Assembly (NCBI GenBank): GCA_002482805.1
Contig: DLGR01000021.1
Span: forward strand, 56,977 to 73,269
From: Micavibrio sp. UBA7689
Lineage (GTDB): Bacteria > Pseudomonadota > Alphaproteobacteria > Micavibrionales > Micavibrionaceae
Length of the DNA: 16,293 nucleotides
Direction: 5' to 3'
Positions within the stretch are counted from its first letter, which is position 1. The number at the start of each line of letters is the position of its first letter. This document shows positions 14,221 to 16,293 of the stretch, in pieces. Both the position numbers and the translations under genes were made by a program. Under the pieces are notes generated by a model. The model saw only the letters and a program-made list of their open reading frames with translations, was not told the DNA's origin and did no database searches.

Positions 14221-14832
14221 ATGGCCGCGAAATCCAAAGCTAAATCACCAGCGAAAAAGGTAACCTCTATCGCTCCATTAAAAGAACGGGCGGTCAAAGC
14301 CGCGCTCGATCTTTCATCCCGCATGGGGTGGGATATGTTAACGCTCACTGACATTGCGAAAGAATCCCATGCGAGCCTTGCAGAGCTTTCCAGTGTGTTC
14401 GATGACAAGGGCGATATCCTGAACGCCTATGGCCGTATGCTCGATAAGAAGACCCTCGAGCGTTTCGGTGAAGCTGATCCTTCCATGCCCGAACGCGACC
14501 GTTTGTTCGACATCATCATGGAGCGTTTTGATATTCTGAACGAGGACCGCGCCGCTATTGTGTCTGTTTTAAAATCTTTTACCACCGATCCCAAACAGGC
14601 GATCATATCGCTGCCGCATCTGGGACGATCCATGGCGTGGATGCTCGAAGCCGCCGGTATGGACACGAACGGTATGCGCGGCGCAATCAAGATTGCAGGT
14701 ATGACAGGCGTTTATCTTTACGCGCTCAGGGCGTGGATGGATGATGACAGCACAGACCTTGCCAAAACCATGGCAGCGCTGGACCGCGGACTTTCCCGCG
14801 CCGAACAGGCTGCCAATACCTTTATGCTCTAG
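14221..14832 (+). CDS. TetR-type helix-turn-helix protein (regulator or COQ9-like)
   Basis: The 203-residue protein starts with a Lys/Ala-rich tail (MAAKSKAKSPAKK), then a TetR-like DNA-binding region: helix KERAVKAALDLSSRMGWD, and helix-turn-helix TLTDIAKESHASLAELSSVF (41-60), followed by DDKGDILNAYGRML. The helical C-terminal half should bind a ligand; none is known. The end, MDDDSTDLAKTMAALDRGLSRAE, resembles the end of COQ9 proteins, which share the TetR fold and bind lipids in ubiquinone synthesis, so a COQ9-like role is the main alternative. The nearby palindrome and divergent kinase favour a repressor. ATG 14221 has AAGG 9 bases upstream. The stop overlaps hemA by 4 bp (CTAG). Confidence 0.75.
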   Translation: MAAKSKAKSPAKKVTSIAPLKERAVKAALDLSSRMGWDMLTLTDIAKESHASLAELSSVFDDKGDILNAYGRMLDKKTLERFGEADPSMPERDRLFDIIMERFDILNEDRAAIVSVLKSFTTDPKQAIISLPHLGRSMAWMLEAAGMDTNGMRGAIKIAGMTGVYLYALRAWMDDDSTDLAKTMAALDRGLSRAEQAANTFML

Positions 14833-16049
14833 GCTCTTTTGAAATTGTAGATATGGTTCGCGCTGTAGAGATCGCGCAAAATATTCACAAAATTCTCGAT
14901 ATCTTGCTGGCTGTGTGCCGCCGTGGCGGTCAGGCGCATTCTTTCGGCACCGCGCGGGACGGTGGGATAGTTGATAGGCTGCACATAGATATTGTGATGA
15001 TCCAGCAATATATCCGTCACCATTTTGCAACACGTTGCGTCGCCTATGATTAGCGGAACAATATGGCTTTCGCCCTGCATATACGGCAATCTGTTTTGAT
15101 CGAGCAGGGATTTGAGATTGGCGGCGTTGCGTTTGGCGCGCATGCGTTCAATTTGCGAAGTTTTAAGATATTCGACGCTGGCCAAAGCGCCCGCCAGAAC
15201 AGCGGGGGGCAGGGATGTCGTGAAGATAAAACCCGAAGCGTAAGAGCGCACGGCGTCGACCGTTGCGGTTTTGCCCGTGATAAATCCACCCATCAAACCA
15301 TAAGCTTTGCCGAAAGTGCCTTCGATCATGTCGATGCGGTCCAGAAGGCCGCGCTCTTCCGCTACGCCGCCGCCGCGGGGTCCATATAATCCCACTGCGT
15401 GGACCTCATCGAGGTAGGTGAAGCAATTGTATTTATCGGCCAGCTCGCAAATTTGTTCTATGGGCGCGATATCGCCTTCCATGGAATAGACGGATTCAAA
15501 CGCGATGATTTTGGGTCGGTTCGGATCTTCCGCTTTCAAAAGTTCTTCGAGATGCTCAAGATCGTTGTGGCGGAATACGCGTTTTTCGACGCCGCTGGAT
15601 TTCATGCCGTGGATCATAGATGCGTGGTTCATGGCATCCGAGAACACGATGGCGTTTCCGAGCAATTTTAAAAGTGTGGACAGCGCACCTTCATTGGCAA
15701 CATAACCTGACGAAAAAACAAGGGCGGATTCTTTGTTGTGCAAATCGGCGAGCGATGTCTCGAGATCCACATGCAATTTGTGTGTGCCGGAAATATTTCG
15801 CGTGCCGCCAGCGCCGCTGCCGTATAGATCGAGCGCATTGTGCATCGCATCCAAAACGGTACGGTTCTGGCCCATGCCCAGATAATCGTTGGAACACCAG
15901 ACGGTCACTTCCTTGCGGTTGCCAGTGGGCGAGGTATAGATGGCGCGGGGGAAATTACCGCAAATTCGCTCCAAAGGCGCGAAAACCCTGTAGCGGCCTT
16001 CTTCCCGAAGCGTCTCGACTTTACCTGCAAATATGTGGTTATAATCCAT
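14829..16049 (-). CDS. hemA: 5-aminolevulinate synthase (C4 pathway)
   Basis: ALAS condenses glycine and succinyl-CoA to 5-aminolevulinate, the first step of heme synthesis in Alphaproteobacteria; it is PLP-dependent. From ATG 16049 the 406 residues open MDYNHIFAGKVETLREEGRY and run colinear with the Rhodobacter enzyme. Key residues keep the same numbers: Arg21, Thr83 and Asn85 (substrate site), His142, Asp214 and His217 (PLP), and Lys248 in EGTFGKAYG, the Schiff-base lysine. Thr83 and Arg21 separate ALAS from its relatives AONS (BioF) and KBL. ATG 16049 is chosen by this alignment; there is no strong Shine-Dalgarno, and an in-frame TTG at 16097 is less likely. It diverges from the ribokinase-like gene across 68 bp. 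Confidence 0.95.
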   Translation of the reverse strand: MDYNHIFAGKVETLREEGRYRVFAPLERICGNFPRAIYTSPTGNRKEVTVWCSNDYLGMGQNRTVLDAMHNALDLYGSGAGGTRNISGTHKLHVDLETSLADLHNKESALVFSSGYVANEGALSTLLKLLGNAIVFSDAMNHASMIHGMKSSGVEKRVFRHNDLEHLEELLKAEDPNRPKIIAFESVYSMEGDIAPIEQICELADKYNCFTYLDEVHAVGLYGPRGGGVAEERGLLDRIDMIEGTFGKAYGLMGGFITGKTATVDAVRSYASGFIFTTSLPPAVLAGALASVEYLKTSQIERMRAKRNAANLKSLLDQNRLPYMQGESHIVPLIIGDATCCKMVTDILLDHHNIYVQPINYPTVPRGAERMRLTATAAHSQQDIENFVNILRDLYSANHIYNFKRA

Positions 16050-16117
16050 GGGCTTGCTTATAACGTGGCAAGGCGTTTCGGACCAGCGGAAATCCAATAA
16101 TATAAAAAGTAACGCAG

Positions 16118-16293
16118 ATGATCATTGTATTCGGCTCTATCAATATGGACTACCGCATGGCGGTACGGGATTTTGCCAAGGCCGGCGAAACCATTATTGC
16201 CCCCAGCTATGAAATATCCGCGGGTGGCAAAGGGGCAAACCAGGCCCTCGCTTGCGCGCGGGCGGGGTCAAAAACCGCGTTGGTCGGAAAAGT
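16118..16293 (+). CDS. rbsK: Ribokinase-like PfkB kinase, N-terminal part (cut by window end)
   Basis: An open frame runs from ATG 16118 to the window end: 58 codons plus two bases. It begins MIIVFGSINMDYRMAVRDF and contains AGETIIAP and SAGGKGANQALACARAG. The start (GSxNxD), PGET-like strand and GGKGANQA are the N-terminal hallmarks of ribokinase, which phosphorylates D-ribose to ribose 5-phosphate. The first substrate Asp and the GGKGANQ sugar loop are both present. The ATP site lies beyond the window, so activity and exact substrate cannot be settled. The Shine-Dalgarno is weak. It diverges from hemA and is a second PfkB gene within 2 kb of the adenosine kinase. Confidence 0.8.
   Translation, partial: MIIVFGSINMDYRMAVRDFAKAGETIIAPSYEISAGGKGANQALACARAGSKTALVGK

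Noticed and set aside
14145..14408. Upstream extension of adenosine kinase to 14408
   Set aside because: It would cross the divergent spacer and antisense-cover the regulator's N-terminus. The kinase fold starts at ATG 14144.
1..16293. CRISPR arrays, insertion sequences, prophage, toxin-antitoxin pairs or integron sites
   Set aside because: I looked for regularly spaced repeats, terminal inverted repeats, transposase or integrase motifs and small coupled toxin-like pairs and saw none. The tRNA-Pro gene has no integrase or duplicated 3' end next to it within the window.

Overview
The window reads as a compact alphaproteobacterial chromosome segment of roughly 50% GC by eye. The best marker is a C4-pathway 5-aminolevulinate synthase of the Rhodobacter type. 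A long-chain polyprenyl diphosphate synthase, a YejA-type binding protein, a heptosyltransferase-like GT9 and an outer-membrane-type lipoprotein fit a Gram-negative ubiquinone user. The sequence alone does not fix the order or genus. There is no sign of a phage, insertion sequence, CRISPR array or integron: this is mostly housekeeping DNA.

Layout. 1-250: two look-alike terminator hairpins and tRNA-Pro(CGG) on the minus strand. 252-3715: polyprenyl synthase (-) diverges from a plus-strand operon of TrmN6-like methyltransferase, soluble S49 peptidase and GNAT acetyltransferase, which runs into an unknown 104-residue gene (-). 3907-6585: ppdK (+). 6586-8238: minus-strand group of ygfZ, a HAD phosphatase and a small unknown ORF. 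8253-9269: GT9 (+). 9266-11601: YejA-like binding protein and a lipoprotein (-). 11600-13146: divergent macro-domain protein coupled to corA (+). 13143-14144: adenosine kinase (-), facing a TetR-type regulator (14221-14832, +) across a 76-bp control region with a good palindrome. 14829-16049: hemA (-). 16118 to the window end: the N-terminus of a ribokinase-like gene (+).

Organisation. Transcription units alternate strand throughout. All five convergent junctions abut or overlap at their stop codons, and some divergent pairs have almost no spacer (14 bp at ygfZ/GT9, minus 2 bp at yejA-like/macro), so promoters and terminators must lie inside neighbouring genes. Three same-strand pairs overlap by 4 or 10 bp and are probably translationally coupled. 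The most unusual items are the macro-domain gene, which lacks the usual catalytic Asn motif and is coupled to corA, the shared CATG start codons at 11599-11602, and the near-perfect operator-like palindrome upstream of the TetR-type gene. I found no convincing large undescribed system.
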